64,000 nucleotides of DNA. Source: Gracilibacillus kekensis. Its GTDB lineage: Bacteria > Bacillota > Bacilli > Bacillales > Amphibacillaceae. Under the pieces are notes generated by a model. It saw only the letters and a program-made list of their open reading frames with translations, was not told where the DNA came from and made no database searches. A program made the position numbers and the translations under genes. This document shows positions 1 to 8,516 of the stretch, piece after piece. The DNA is taken from NCBI RefSeq assembly GCF_900143085.1, contig NZ_FRCZ01000008.1, positions 1 to 64,000 of the forward strand. Reading direction: 5' to 3'. Numbering within the stretch: position 1 is the first letter of the stretch; every line of letters starts with the position of its first letter.

Positions 1-44
1 TGTCTTGCGCACAGTTGTTAAACTGGCTTGTTTCATGTTTTTAT

Positions 45-157
45 CATACTGGTTGTTTTGTTCAGTTTTCAAAGATCAATGTTGTGTCGTTTTTTTGGCG
101 ACCCCTTAAATATATCATTTATTTAATATGCCGTCAATACTTTTTTAAAAAAGTATT
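45..157 (-). promoter_or_regulatory. rRNA operon promoter and leader start
   Basis: Read on the minus strand there is a -35 TTGACG (132-137), a 17-bp spacer and a -10 TATATT (109-114). About 30 bp further on comes the leader signature CTTTGAAAACTGAAC (complement of about 60-74), which is typical of Bacillus rrn leaders and 16S-23S spacers. A perfect AT palindrome (136-157) overlaps and lies just upstream of the -35 and may act as an UP-like element. The 16S gene itself would start left of the window. The position just beyond bofA matches rrnA of B. subtilis. The rest of 158-393 shows no gene I can support. Confidence 0.75.
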
Positions 158-393
158 ATCCGGAGAAACCAAAATTCTTTTTCCCTCAAAAAAGCGACTT
201 AGTAATAGTATCATAAGAGAAATAGTACATGCAATGCTTATTTCGATATTTTTAACTGTTAATAATAACCAGTATGTAAAAGACCAAAATAAAACGAGTA
301 GGTAGTCAATTCGATTTCCCACTCGTCCATTTGTTATTTGGTCGGCATACGTCCGGTTTCATTCACTTTTTTTATAATGGGTGTGCAGTGTCA

Positions 394-654
394 TTAAAAA
401 ATAAAGACATGTAATGCGGTTAAACACGCTATACCTGGTATGCCTAATAAACCTACTATAATAGCTGTAAAAAAATTGATAGGGATGTGTAAGCCGAAAG
501 ATGCACCAAACAAGTTAAAGAAAAATAAGAATAAAATGCCTATTGTAACCTTCATTACAATTTGACCACTGCTTTTGACGACATTTACTGGAATTCCTCT
601 AATTAATAAAACAGCAATTAGCAATAAGATCCCTGCAATAATCCACCAATCCAT
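394..654 (-). CDS. bofA: BofA family sigma-K processing inhibitor
   Basis: Small integral membrane protein of 86 aa. In B. subtilis, BofA sits with SpoIVFA in the outer forespore membrane and holds the SpoIVFB protease inactive, so that pro-sigma-K processing waits for a forespore signal. Hydrophobic segments occupy roughly residues 3-20 and 36-60, and the C-terminal half has the GLLGIPGI stretch typical of the family. The start chosen is the ATG of MDWWIIAG because AAAGGGG lies 9 nt upstream; the longer reading (from 711) has no ribosome site and would give an unusual N-terminal tail. It is the last gene of the dnaX-yaaK-recR-yaaL-bofA cluster, directly before the rRNA promoter, as in B. subtilis. 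Confidence 0.92.
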   Translation of the reverse strand: MDWWIIAGILLLIAVLLIRGIPVNVVKSSGQIVMKVTIGILFLFFFNLFGASFGLHIPINFFTAIIVGLLGIPGIACLTALHVFIF

Positions 655-718
655 AATACTTGTCCCCTTTAACATATAAAGTCTTACTCTATTTATATGT
701 ATAGAGAACAAAAATAGA

Positions 719-943
719 CTACTTAATAGCTGATAAATTCCTTATCCTTGCTTCTCTTATAAGATAGAAGTATTTTGCCTTTTTTACTGCTAGATCAAAT
801 TGCGCTGACTCACTTGGTTCAATACTCCGATCCATAATTCCGTCTAAATAAGACCATTCTTTTTTTAATCGGAAAATAGTATCTAATAATTCTTTATCTA
901 ATAGTTCTTTTTTTATCGTTTTGGAACGAAACATCTCTTTCAC
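719..943 (-). CDS. yaaL: YaaL family protein (DUF2508)
   Basis: A 74-aa charged, probably helical protein of unknown function, recognised by its size, sequence character (a run of K/L/E followed by YFYLIREARIR) and its fixed position between recR and bofA. It has no signal peptide or membrane segment. It starts 6 nt after the recR stop region in the same operon. No biochemical role is established for this family that I know of. Confidence 0.85.
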   Translation of the reverse strand: MKEMFRSKTIKKELLDKELLDTIFRLKKEWSYLDGIMDRSIEPSESAQFDLAVKKAKYFYLIREARIRNLSAIK

Positions 944-949
944 CTACTA

Positions 950-1546
950 TTATACTTCGCGCCTACCTTCTAGCGCTTTAGATAGTGTTACTTCATCCGC
1001 ATATTCCAGATCTCCACCCATCGGTAGACCGTGAGCAATTCTTGTTGTTTTAATTCCTGATGGCTTAACAAGTCGAGAGATATACATTGCAGTTGCTTCG
1101 CCTTCGATATTTGGATTTGTTGCTAATATTAATTCTGTAATTTCCTCATCCTTCAACCTGTTTATTAAGGATGGTACATTAATATCTTCTGGTCCTATGC
1201 CGTCCATTGGTGAAATGGCTCCATGTAATACATGATATTTCCCATTGAACTCTTTCATTTTTTCCATGGCAATTACATCTTTCGGATCTTGAACAACACA
1301 AATCAAGGTTTCATCACGCATGTCATCTTGACAAATAGCACAAGGATCTTGATCGGTAATATGCCCACAAACACTGCAATGTGTCAGCTCTCGTTTTGCA
1401 TTAGCTAGAGCTTTAGCAAAATCCAGCACATCATCTTCTTTCATATTTAAGACAAAAAAGGCCAGGCGCACGGCAGTCTTTGGACCGATTCCTGGCAATT
1501 TTGTAAAGCTGTCTATAAGCTTTGATATCGGTTCAGGATAATACAT
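950..1546 (-). CDS. recR: Recombination mediator RecR
   Basis: RecR of 198 aa, the usual length. It acts with RecF and RecO to load RecA onto SSB-coated gaps. An N-terminal helix-hairpin-helix (LPGIGPKTA, about residues 17-25) is followed by a four-cysteine zinc finger (C57, C60, C69, C72) and a Toprim domain (from about residue 79, with the GEATA element). It lies 10 nt downstream of yaaK and is co-transcribed with dnaX, the standard Firmicute arrangement. recF is also in this window (36368-37480), so two of the three RecFOR components flank the origin. Confidence 0.97.
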   Translation of the reverse strand: MYYPEPISKLIDSFTKLPGIGPKTAVRLAFFVLNMKEDDVLDFAKALANAKRELTHCSVCGHITDQDPCAICQDDMRDETLICVVQDPKDVIAMEKMKEFNGKYHVLHGAISPMDGIGPEDINVPSLINRLKDEEITELILATNPNIEGEATAMYISRLVKPSGIKTTRIAHGLPMGGDLEYADEVTLSKALEGRREV

Positions 1547-1556
1547 GAGACGCCTC

Positions 1557-1880
1557 CTAGAACATGCCTCCAGGTAAATTTAGCCCTTTAGTAAATTTGC
1601 CCATTGTATCGTTTGTTTTTTCTTCCACTTCTTTTAATACTTCATTTGTTGCAGCTAAAATTAAGTCTTGCAGCATTTCGATATCATCAGGATCTACAAC
1701 TTCTTCGTTAATCTCAATGTCTGTAAGTTCCTTTTTGCCATTAGCCACTACTTTTACCATTCCACCACCAGCAGTTGCTTCAAACGTCATTTCTTGTAAT
1801 TCATCTTGAGCTTTCATCATATCTTTTTGCATTTTTTGCATTTGTTTCATCATTTTATTCATATTTCCTCCACCACGCAT
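1557..1880 (-). CDS. yaaK: YbaB/EbfC family nucleoid-associated protein
   Basis: A 107-aa DNA-binding protein of the YbaB/EbfC family, which forms tweezer-like dimers and coats DNA. The N-terminus is a Met/Lys/Gln-rich amphipathic helix ([19 protein letters not shown], residues 7-25) followed by a beta-rich core ending in GLNLPGGMF. The first ATG is supported by AGGAGGG 7 nt upstream; a second in-frame ATG six codons later is the alternative. It sits between dnaX and recR. Confidence 0.92.
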   Translation of the reverse strand: MRGGGNMNKMMKQMQKMQKDMMKAQDELQEMTFEATAGGGMVKVVANGKKELTDIEINEEVVDPDDIEMLQDLILAATNEVLKEVEEKTNDTMGKFTKGLNLPGGMF

Positions 1881-1907
1881 GGTAATCCCTCCTATAAATA
1901 GATAACA

Positions 1908-3608
1908 TTAATCATGTATTTCTAATATTTCATCGCCAACTAATTTTCTAGCTTCTTCCACCATCGGATCTTCTTCATTAACACCTGTTTCAGAAGATGA
2001 TTCCGGATCTTCTTGTTGCCGCTGCTTACGAACATATTCTTCACGCAAGCTGCCCCATTCCGCTTCAGGAATCGGAATAAATGACATGTTTTTTCCGGCA
2101 GCCTCCGATAACATTAATTCTATCGTTTGTTTATGCTCTAATGCAAGTGAACAGTGAATTTCATAACGAAAAGCAATTATGACTACTTCTTCAGACGCAG
2201 CACTTGGCTTACTATTTTGAATCGTAGCATGCGCTGGGGCACTCTGTTTTTTCAATGCTTCCATAAATGTTGGCCATTGGGAGCGCAACTTCTGAATGGC
2301 AGGCTTTGATGCATCATTCAACACATTTCGTATTCGATCAAACGGAACCTTATAACTGTTTCGATTAGCGGATACATTTCTTTTTGGTGCACTAGTTGGT
2401 TGTGTTGATGGATTCGCTTGATTCGATTGACTATTCATTTGCTGCAGTTGAGCTTCTAATTGTTTGATTTTCTCATTTAATTGTTCTACTGCAGGAATGG
2501 AAACATCCTCGACATGTGCTATCTTTTGATGATTACAAATCTTTAGTATCGCAACTTCTATAAATACTTTTGGGCTATTCGTCCACTTTATTTCTTGCTG
2601 GCATTGATTGAGCTCTCTAATAGCCATTTGAATCCATTCCGCATCTAACTTCTGAGCCATTCCTTGAAATGTCTCATCCACTATAGCACGTTCCAGTACA
2701 TTTTCTAAGGACGGTGCTGTTTGATACAATAAAAGATCACGTAAATAATAGATGAGATCAAATACAAATCTTCCAGGATCTTTTCCTTCCTGTATGATTT
2801 GATCGATTTCTAACAGTGCCGCTTTCACTTCATTTATATGCATGTCATCTACGACTTTTGCTAGTCTTTCCTGTGATACTGAGCCTGTAACTGCTAACAC
2901 GTCATCAATCGTTACTTGATCTTCACTATAAGAGATGGCTTGGTCCAATAAACTTAAAGCATCTCGCATTCCACCTTCAGCAGATAGAGCCACTGCTTCT
3001 AAAGCTTCTTTTGTCACATCTATTTCTTCTGCTTCAATAATTTTTTCCATACGGCCGACCATAGAGGATTGGGCAATTCGTTTAAAATCAAAACGCTGAC
3101 ACCTTGAAATAATCGTTAGTGGTATTTTGTGCGGTTCCGTTGTCGCCAAAACAAAAATTACGTGTTTTGGTGGTTCTTCTAATGTTTTCAAAAGTGCGTT
3201 GAAGGCACCAATGGATAACATATGAACTTCATCAATAATATATACTTTATACGTAACAGCACTTGGTGCATATTTGACCTTATCTCGAATATCTCTAATT
3301 TGTTCAACCCCATTATTGGAGGCTGCATCGATTTCTACAACATCTGAAATAGAATTGTCCATGATACCTACACAGGCATCACACTTATTACAAGGCTCTA
3401 ACGATGGCCCATTTTGACAGTTTACTGCTTTTGCAAATATTTTAGCAGCACTTGTTTTACCCGTACCTCGGGGACCTGAAAAAAGGTATGCATGGGTAAA
3501 CTTATCCTGCATAATGGCATTTTGCAATGTGCGGGTAATATGTGCTTGTCCAACAACATCCTCAAAATTCTTCGGACGCCAGACACGATATAATGCTTGA
3601 TAGCCCAT
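1908..3608 (-). CDS. dnaX: DNA polymerase III subunit tau/gamma
   Basis: Clamp-loader ATPase of 566 aa. AAA+ domain: Walker A GPRGTGKT (residues 45-52), zinc-binding cysteines C64, C73, C76 and C79, Walker B IIDEVH (124-129) and sensor-1/SRC region (SRC 168-170). Domain III follows to about residue 360, then a Gln/Ser/Pro-rich linker (about 395-420) and a tau-type C-terminal domain (about 425-566) that in the family contacts PolC and the helicase. No obvious slippery A-run frameshift site is needed. It heads the dnaX-yaaK-recR-yaaL-bofA operon and follows the SRP RNA gene; a paired-hairpin repeat separates the two. Confidence 0.97.
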   Translation of the reverse strand: MGYQALYRVWRPKNFEDVVGQAHITRTLQNAIMQDKFTHAYLFSGPRGTGKTSAAKIFAKAVNCQNGPSLEPCNKCDACVGIMDNSISDVVEIDAASNNGVEQIRDIRDKVKYAPSAVTYKVYIIDEVHMLSIGAFNALLKTLEEPPKHVIFVLATTEPHKIPLTIISRCQRFDFKRIAQSSMVGRMEKIIEAEEIDVTKEALEAVALSAEGGMRDALSLLDQAISYSEDQVTIDDVLAVTGSVSQERLAKVVDDMHINEVKAALLEIDQIIQEGKDPGRFVFDLIYYLRDLLLYQTAPSLENVLERAIVDETFQGMAQKLDAEWIQMAIRELNQCQQEIKWTNSPKVFIEVAILKICNHQKIAHVEDVSIPAVEQLNEKIKQLEAQLQQMNSQSNQANPSTQPTSAPKRNVSANRNSYKVPFDRIRNVLNDASKPAIQKLRSQWPTFMEALKKQSAPAHATIQNSKPSAASEEVVIIAFRYEIHCSLALEHKQTIELMLSEAAGKNMSFIPIPEAEWGSLREEYVRKQRQQEDPESSSETGVNEEDPMVEEARKLVGDEILEIHD

Positions 3609-3715
3609 AACCGATCCCCTTTACTAATAGATTAACATGATATTCCTCATTTTATTGTAGCAAATCCAACGCTAAAAAACGAGTCTAAAGTTAGTGCACA
3701 AAAGCAAGATTATAC

Positions 3716-4220
3716 GACATAACTCTAGTGGTAATTATGACATTTTAGAACTGCGTAACAATCGCTACGGCTTGTCCGCTTCCCTTTCCGCGGGCTTTTC
3801 TCCTCAGCTAACTTTTTAAGCAAAGTTCGCTTAAAAAGTGGATCTTCGGATAAAAACTTCCCGCAGGAGTGGAAGCGGACGCCTGCGCTTTTTAATGCTT
3901 TACAACTAAAGTCAGAATAAAAATGTTGGCTTTATTCAACATCGACTATGAATTTGTATTTAGATTACTTATTATTAACAAAATAAGCCCATAACTATAA
4001 CAACCCAAAATGCTAGCACTTGCAATCTTTGTAGAACTTCATTCAGCTTAGGCGTCCACTTCGACTCCTAGGGGATCAGCGTGATCTGAAGATCCACTTT
4101 TGTAAAACGAACTTCTTTACAAAAGTTAGCTGAAGACACGCCCCCTGGAAAGCGAAGTGGGCAAGCCGTAGCGGATACTACCCACATACATCATCCCAAA
4201 ATGACCACAAGAGTTATGTC
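3716..4220. repeat. Paired-hairpin repeat, copy 1 (two arms)
   Basis: Composite palindrome filling most of the gap between dnaX and the SRP RNA terminator. Outer ends are an 11-bp perfect inverted repeat GACATAACTCT (3716-3726 / 4210-4220). Arm 1 (about 3760-3890) and arm 2 (about 4048-4175, inverted) each fold into a long hairpin: an outer GC-rich stem (GTCCGCTTCC with GGAAGCGGAC in arm 1), a conserved inner segment (TCAGCTAACTTT opposite AAAGTGGATCTTC) and an AT apex. The arms are separated by about 150 bp of AT-rich spacer. Related copies lie at 15608, 41122, 43940, 56197 and 59914. No coding content is credible. Confidence 0.85.
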
Positions 4221-4280
4221 TTATTGTCCTTCTTATGTTCATCTACTCCGTTTTCTTTATTGTGCTTTTCTTAATTTATT

Positions 4281-4312
4281 AAAAAACCTCTTGTAATCCA
4301 ATACAAGAGGTT
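4281..4312 (-). terminator. Terminator of SRP RNA gene
   Basis: Stem CCTCTTGTA/TACAAGAGG with a short loop, followed on the minus strand by six T residues. It lies about 15 bp after the 3' end of the SRP RNA. Confidence 0.85.
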
Positions 4313-4326
4313 AAGTAGTTATATGT

Positions 4327-4603
4327 AACGCCGTGCACCAAGCTTCGATGACGCTACATTAAGCGTTACTTAAGTTGATAGCTCGACCCAGGCTTCCCCG
4401 CGGCACACAGAAAGTTTCGCTTAATGCTGCTTCCTTCCGGACCTGACATGGTTCACGAGTTTCTGTTGCGCGGGACCCGAGTGTCAACACTACTCCCTTA
4501 AGGCAGGCCTTAACGTAACGGCACCTCAGCAAGGCATTCAGTCTCGCTATAGCGGATTGCGAGTACAGGGCACCGCTACCTCCCCACCTAGCACGGCAAG
4601 TTT
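4327..4603 (-). ncRNA. scr: Signal recognition particle RNA (large, Bacillus type)
   Basis: About 275-nt 6S/7SL-like SRP RNA with Alu domain. On the minus strand the 5' region reads GTGCTAGGTGGGGAGGTAGC, and the S-domain apical hairpin contains the hallmark CAGGTCCGGAAGGAAGCAGC (complement near 4430-4450). The 3' end returns to GGTGCACGG, which pairs with the 5' Alu region. The RNA binds Ffh (and HBsu in Bacillus) for co-translational targeting. Exact mature ends are inferred by comparison with B. subtilis scRNA. It sits upstream of dnaX as in B. subtilis, but tadA has been moved away by the inserted sugar cassette. Confidence 0.97.
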
Positions 4604-4641
4604 ACTAATATATTCAGTTGCGCAATTAAAGCGCATTTATT

Positions 4642-4670
4642 AGTATAACCTTTTTTATATAAAATTGCAA
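4642..4670 (-). promoter_or_regulatory. SRP RNA promoter (sigma-A)
   Basis: Minus-strand -35 TTGCAA (4665-4670), 17-bp spacer, -10 TATACT (4642-4647), about 40 bp upstream of the RNA body, consistent with a short 5' trimmed precursor. Confidence 0.75.
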
Positions 4671-4713
4671 TTGTTATCAATAAATATAACTAGCAACGTT
4701 GGATACAAAAAGC

Positions 4714-6660
4714 TTACTTTTCTCTTATCCAAACTAGCATTTCATTCTCACCCCTATTGCTCCAAGCATAATAAGGCACTGCTATTATATTGGTTTCGTT
4801 AAAAGATAAGCTATCTGTTGTATAGAGCTGATTTTGATCCATTTCGGATTGGGTTTTCCATCCTTTCCCGTTCACTATTGTAACTCCATTCAGTAGTGAG
4901 TCATCATGGTCGACAGAAAATGTCTGATTAGAATCTAATCTAATATCTTGTAGATTCCCCCCGTTATCCTTCTCTTCTAAACAATATACAATAGGACCAC
5001 GTTGTAGTGCTACTTTTCCTGCATTTTCACGGACTTGAGGATGGGATCTTACTATTTCTACCTTCATATCTAGAATCACTGTCACTTCATCATTCGATTC
5101 CCATTCTCTGGCGATTTTTGCGTAACCTTTCTCTTCTTCTACTAAAATTTCTCTTCCATTAACTAATACTTTGCTTTGCTTACACCAATCTGGGATCCTC
5201 ACCGCTAATGTAAAGGATGCTTTTTTTTCTACTTCAATTTGAAAATTGATATTCCCATCCCATGGATAATTTGATCGCTGTATGAGTCTTACTTGTTCTC
5301 CATGAATAGGAAATTTTGTTTCGCCACTAATAAACAAGTGTACATATAACTCACTTTCATTACTAGAGTATATATATTGCCCTAATGAGGCTAATAACCT
5401 AGCAATATTAGGTGGACAACATGCACAACCAAACCAAGGTTGTCTTGTTGTTTTAACTGTGTCCATATCATGTCGACAATTTGCTGTATGTGGCCAAACT
5501 TCTAATGGGTTAACATAAAAATAGCTTTTACCATCTAATGAAATACCACTTAAGGCACCATTATATAAGGCTCGTTCTAAAATATCAGTATATTTTGAAT
5601 CAGCTTCAATTTGTACCATTCGATGTGCCCACATAATTAGGGCGATTGCTGCACATGTTTCTGTATATGCTCGATCATTCGGTAAATCGTAATCTACGGT
5701 AAATCGCTCTTCATAAGACGAGGAACCGATACCACCAGTAACATACATTCTTTTCGTTACTGTATTCTCCCATAATGTTCGGCATACTTCCAGCAGTTCT
5801 TCATCTTTAAGGCTACTAGCTAAATCTGCGATCCCACTATAAAGATACATAGCGCGAACCGAATGGCCTTCAGCAGTGGCTTGTTCTCTACTTGATAAAT
5901 GAGCTTGATAGTAACTATAATCCTTATCAGGCTCTACGCCTAGCTTTTTACATTCTTCATCAAAAAAATGAGTAGGATTTCTCTTACCTCTTTCTTCAAT
6001 AAAAAACCTGCATAGGTCGATGTATGTCTCTTTACCAGTTATCTTAAACAATTTCATTAAAGCTAGCTCGATTTCAGGATGACCTGGATAACCAGAAAGC
6101 TTTTCTTCCTCTTTACCTATAACTTCTCTGATATGGTCAACGGCCTTATTTACAATCTTTATAATTTTATCTTTACCTGTTGCTTCATAGTAAGCTACTG
6201 CAGCTTCAATTAAATGACCAATACAGTACAGTTCATGATCATCTTTTAAATTTGTCCATTTTTTATCTGGATGATTCACACTAAAATACGTATTAAGATA
6301 ACCATCTTCCTCCTGAGCATCCTCAATTAGTCTTATCACATCATCCATGACCTTTTCCCATTGTTCATCTTTATCTAGATGTAGTGAATATGCTACTGTC
6401 TCCATCCATTTATATAAATCACTATCTTGGAAGACCATGCCGTAATGCTTTCCCTCTGTTCTATTTGCTGCTATTTCAAAGTTTTTAATGGTTCGACTAG
6501 GTTCTGCTCCAGGTATTTGATCATTTAGTGCATTCCATTGGTAAGGAATTATTGATTCTTTAACAAGTTTTTGCCACGGAGTCCAAAAGGAGTCAACTAT
6601 TCTTACGTGTGTGAGCTCTATAGGGTTCATCTTATTAAAGTTTGTTTGATGTGTATTCAT
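4714..6660 (-). CDS. GH127 beta-L-arabinofuranosidase
   Basis: Cytoplasmic glycoside hydrolase of 648 aa (former DUF1680), with no signal peptide. The GH127 zinc/cysteine active site is intact: Glu334 and Cys336 in TETCAA, then Cys412, Cys414 and Cys415 in FGCACCPPN. This spacing matches HypBA1 of Bifidobacterium longum (E338, C340, C415, C417, C418), where one cysteine is the nucleophile. An alpha/alpha-barrel occupies about residues 15-440, followed by beta domains. It is the last gene of an ABC-transporter operon, so it probably releases L-arabinose from imported beta-L-arabinofuranosides. RBS GAGGAGG precedes the ATG. Substrate is inferred from the family; other GH127 activities exist. 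Confidence 0.88.
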   Translation of the reverse strand: MNTHQTNFNKMNPIELTHVRIVDSFWTPWQKLVKESIIPYQWNALNDQIPGAEPSRTIKNFEIAANRTEGKHYGMVFQDSDLYKWMETVAYSLHLDKDEQWEKVMDDVIRLIEDAQEEDGYLNTYFSVNHPDKKWTNLKDDHELYCIGHLIEAAVAYYEATGKDKIIKIVNKAVDHIREVIGKEEEKLSGYPGHPEIELALMKLFKITGKETYIDLCRFFIEERGKRNPTHFFDEECKKLGVEPDKDYSYYQAHLSSREQATAEGHSVRAMYLYSGIADLASSLKDEELLEVCRTLWENTVTKRMYVTGGIGSSSYEERFTVDYDLPNDRAYTETCAAIALIMWAHRMVQIEADSKYTDILERALYNGALSGISLDGKSYFYVNPLEVWPHTANCRHDMDTVKTTRQPWFGCACCPPNIARLLASLGQYIYSSNESELYVHLFISGETKFPIHGEQVRLIQRSNYPWDGNINFQIEVEKKASFTLAVRIPDWCKQSKVLVNGREILVEEEKGYAKIAREWESNDEVTVILDMKVEIVRSHPQVRENAGKVALQRGPIVYCLEEKDNGGNLQDIRLDSNQTFSVDHDDSLLNGVTIVNGKGWKTQSEMDQNQLYTTDSLSFNETNIIAVPYYAWSNRGENEMLVWIREK

Positions 6661-6750
6661 TTATATCCTCCTCGTTTACTACTTTCATTTTTATCTTTTT
6701 TTTAATACTATAACTAATAATATGAGACCACCTCCTCAGCTTTAAGGTGT

Positions 6751-7569
6751 CTATTCTTTTATCGCCCCGGAAGTCAATCCGCTTATAATATACTTTTGAA
6801 GGAACACCGAGATCAATACAATCGGAATCGTTGCAATCACTGCTGCCGCCGTCATTTGTCCCCAATTTAATGAATGTACACCTTGGAATTGAGAAATAGC
6901 TACAGGTACTGTTTTGGCATTGTCAGAAGATGTGAATATTAAGGCAAATAAAAATTCATTCCAAGACAAAGTGAATGTAATAATTCCGACAGTTATAATC
7001 CCTGGTACCGATAAAGGTAAAACGATTTTCCAAATTAACTTTGGAATACTGCATCCATCCATAATTGCAACTTCTTCTATTGCGCTAGGTATTGTTCGAA
7101 AAAAACCAGTTAGTATCCATACCACTAACGGTGTGAAATACGCAATATACGGAAGAATTAGGGCAAAATGTGTATCAATAGCACCAATATCTCTTAAAAA
7201 GCTAAACAAAGGACTGATAATAAAAATCCCTGGAAAAATAGTCATAAATAGAACAAGCATAAATAGACCATTTTTCATTCGAAATTCTAATCTTGCAAAT
7301 GCATAAGCAGCAGGTACACCAATAACAATACATAGAATCGATGTAACACTTGAAACTACTATACTATTCCAAATATTTATCAAGAATCCACTTTCAAATA
7401 ATACTTGAACATAATTCTCTACAAAAAATGTTTCAGGAAAAATTTTTATATTGTAAATCTCATTTTGTTGTTTTAGAGAGGTTAGTATCGTCCACAAGTA
7501 AGGAAGAATGTTAATTAAAATAATAATAATTAACCCAATCCAAAACCAAACATTTAATTTTTTCCTCAT
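6751..7569 (-). CDS. Carbohydrate ABC transporter permease, MalG type
   Basis: Inner-membrane permease of 272 aa with six predicted transmembrane segments and the cytoplasmic EAA loop near residue 185 (EVAIMDGCSIPKLIWKI...LPLSVPG) that docks on the ATPase. It lies 15 nt downstream of the MalF-type partner and 90 nt upstream of the GH127 gene. No ATPase gene is present in the cassette; in Bacillaceae a shared MsmX-type ATPase usually serves such importers, which I infer here. RBS AGGAGG precedes the ATG. Confidence 0.92.
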   Translation of the reverse strand: MRKKLNVWFWIGLIIIILINILPYLWTILTSLKQQNEIYNIKIFPETFFVENYVQVLFESGFLINIWNSIVVSSVTSILCIVIGVPAAYAFARLEFRMKNGLFMLVLFMTIFPGIFIISPLFSFLRDIGAIDTHFALILPYIAYFTPLVVWILTGFFRTIPSAIEEVAIMDGCSIPKLIWKIVLPLSVPGIITVGIITFTLSWNEFLFALIFTSSDNAKTVPVAISQFQGVHSLNWGQMTAAAVIATIPIVLISVFLQKYIISGLTSGAIKE

Positions 7570-7584
7570 AAGGAGTGCCTCCTA

Positions 7585-8457
7585 TTAGTTATATTGCTTA
7601 TTCATACTTCTCGTATAGAAGAAAATTAATATACCTACCATAACTACCCCGATAACAGCCATCGCACCACCAAGTCCAAAGTCAAGATATTGAAAAAATA
7701 CTTTGTAATTATAAAGTGTAAAGATCTCCGTTGATTCACCTGGTCCTCCACCTGTCATTACATAGATGATATCAATTACATTAATAGTTTGAAGAGTGGT
7801 AAAGATAAGCCCCATTGCAATAAAAGGTCTAATCAATGGTAAGGTGATATAATAATATTTTTTTAGAGGCCCTGCTCCATCTATATCAGAGCTTTCATAC
7901 AATTCTTTTGATACTGTCTGTAAACCAGATACAATAATAAGCGTTAATAAAGGTGTTGTCTTCCATACATTGGTGATAATAACACTCAACATGGCATGAT
8001 CAGAAGAAACAAGCCAGGGAATATTCCTTTCAATAAGTCCAATGCCCTCTAACACATAGTTGATCACACCAAAATCCGTTTCAAACATAAACTTCCATGA
8101 TTGTGCAGCAACAACCGGAGCAACTGCCCATGGTAATAATATAGATGCTCTAAATAAGGAACGACCTTTAAAAGCTTGATTAGCAATTTGTGCAGTTAAT
8201 AAACCGAGGATCAACATACCGATAACACTACCTAAAATGTAAATAAGACTTGTAATCAACGAAGAGATGAACCGACCATCCTGTAATAAATTAGTATAAT
8301 TTTCCAACCCTATAAAAGTTGCCTGGGCATCCGGATTCGTTAATTGATACGATTGGAAGCTATATATAATAGTTGTAATAAGAGGAATAAACACAATGAC
8401 AACAATCATGGTAAATACAGGCAATAACAAAATATAGGGTAAAAAGCGATATTTCAT
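7585..8457 (-). CDS. Carbohydrate ABC transporter permease, MalF type
   Basis: Permease of 290 aa with six membrane segments (first at residues 5-30) and the EAA motif near residue 190 (ESSDIDGAGPLKKYYYITLP). It forms a heterodimer with the adjacent MalG-type protein (6751-7569), and the pair belongs to the CUT1 family of oligosaccharide importers. An RBS of the form AAGGAG lies before the ATG. It follows the solute-binding lipoprotein gene in the same operon. Confidence 0.92.
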   Translation of the reverse strand: MKYRFLPYILLLPVFTMIVVIVFIPLITTIIYSFQSYQLTNPDAQATFIGLENYTNLLQDGRFISSLITSLIYILGSVIGMLILGLLTAQIANQAFKGRSLFRASILLPWAVAPVVAAQSWKFMFETDFGVINYVLEGIGLIERNIPWLVSSDHAMLSVIITNVWKTTPLLTLIIVSGLQTVSKELYESSDIDGAGPLKKYYYITLPLIRPFIAMGLIFTTLQTINVIDIIYVMTGGGPGESTEIFTLYNYKVFFQYLDFGLGGAMAVIGVVMVGILIFFYTRSMNKQYN

Positions 8458-8516
8458 GATTTACAACTCCTTATAACAGGTACTAAGATAAACAGCCTTA
8501 GTACCTGTTACGCATT

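Noticed and set aside
15-305. Plus-strand 96-codon ORF at the left edge
   Set aside because: It runs antisense through the rRNA leader and promoter, with no ribosome site and no recognisable protein.
134-322. 62-codon minus-strand ORF with two hydrophobic segments near the left edge
   Set aside because: It overlaps the rRNA promoter (-35 at 132-137), starts at a GTG with a poor ribosome site, and B. subtilis has no gene here. Not enough to call it.
6635-6865. 76-codon minus-strand ORF between GH127 and the MalG-type permease
   Set aside because: It overlaps the permease 3' end in another frame and ends inside the GH127 start; no ribosome site.
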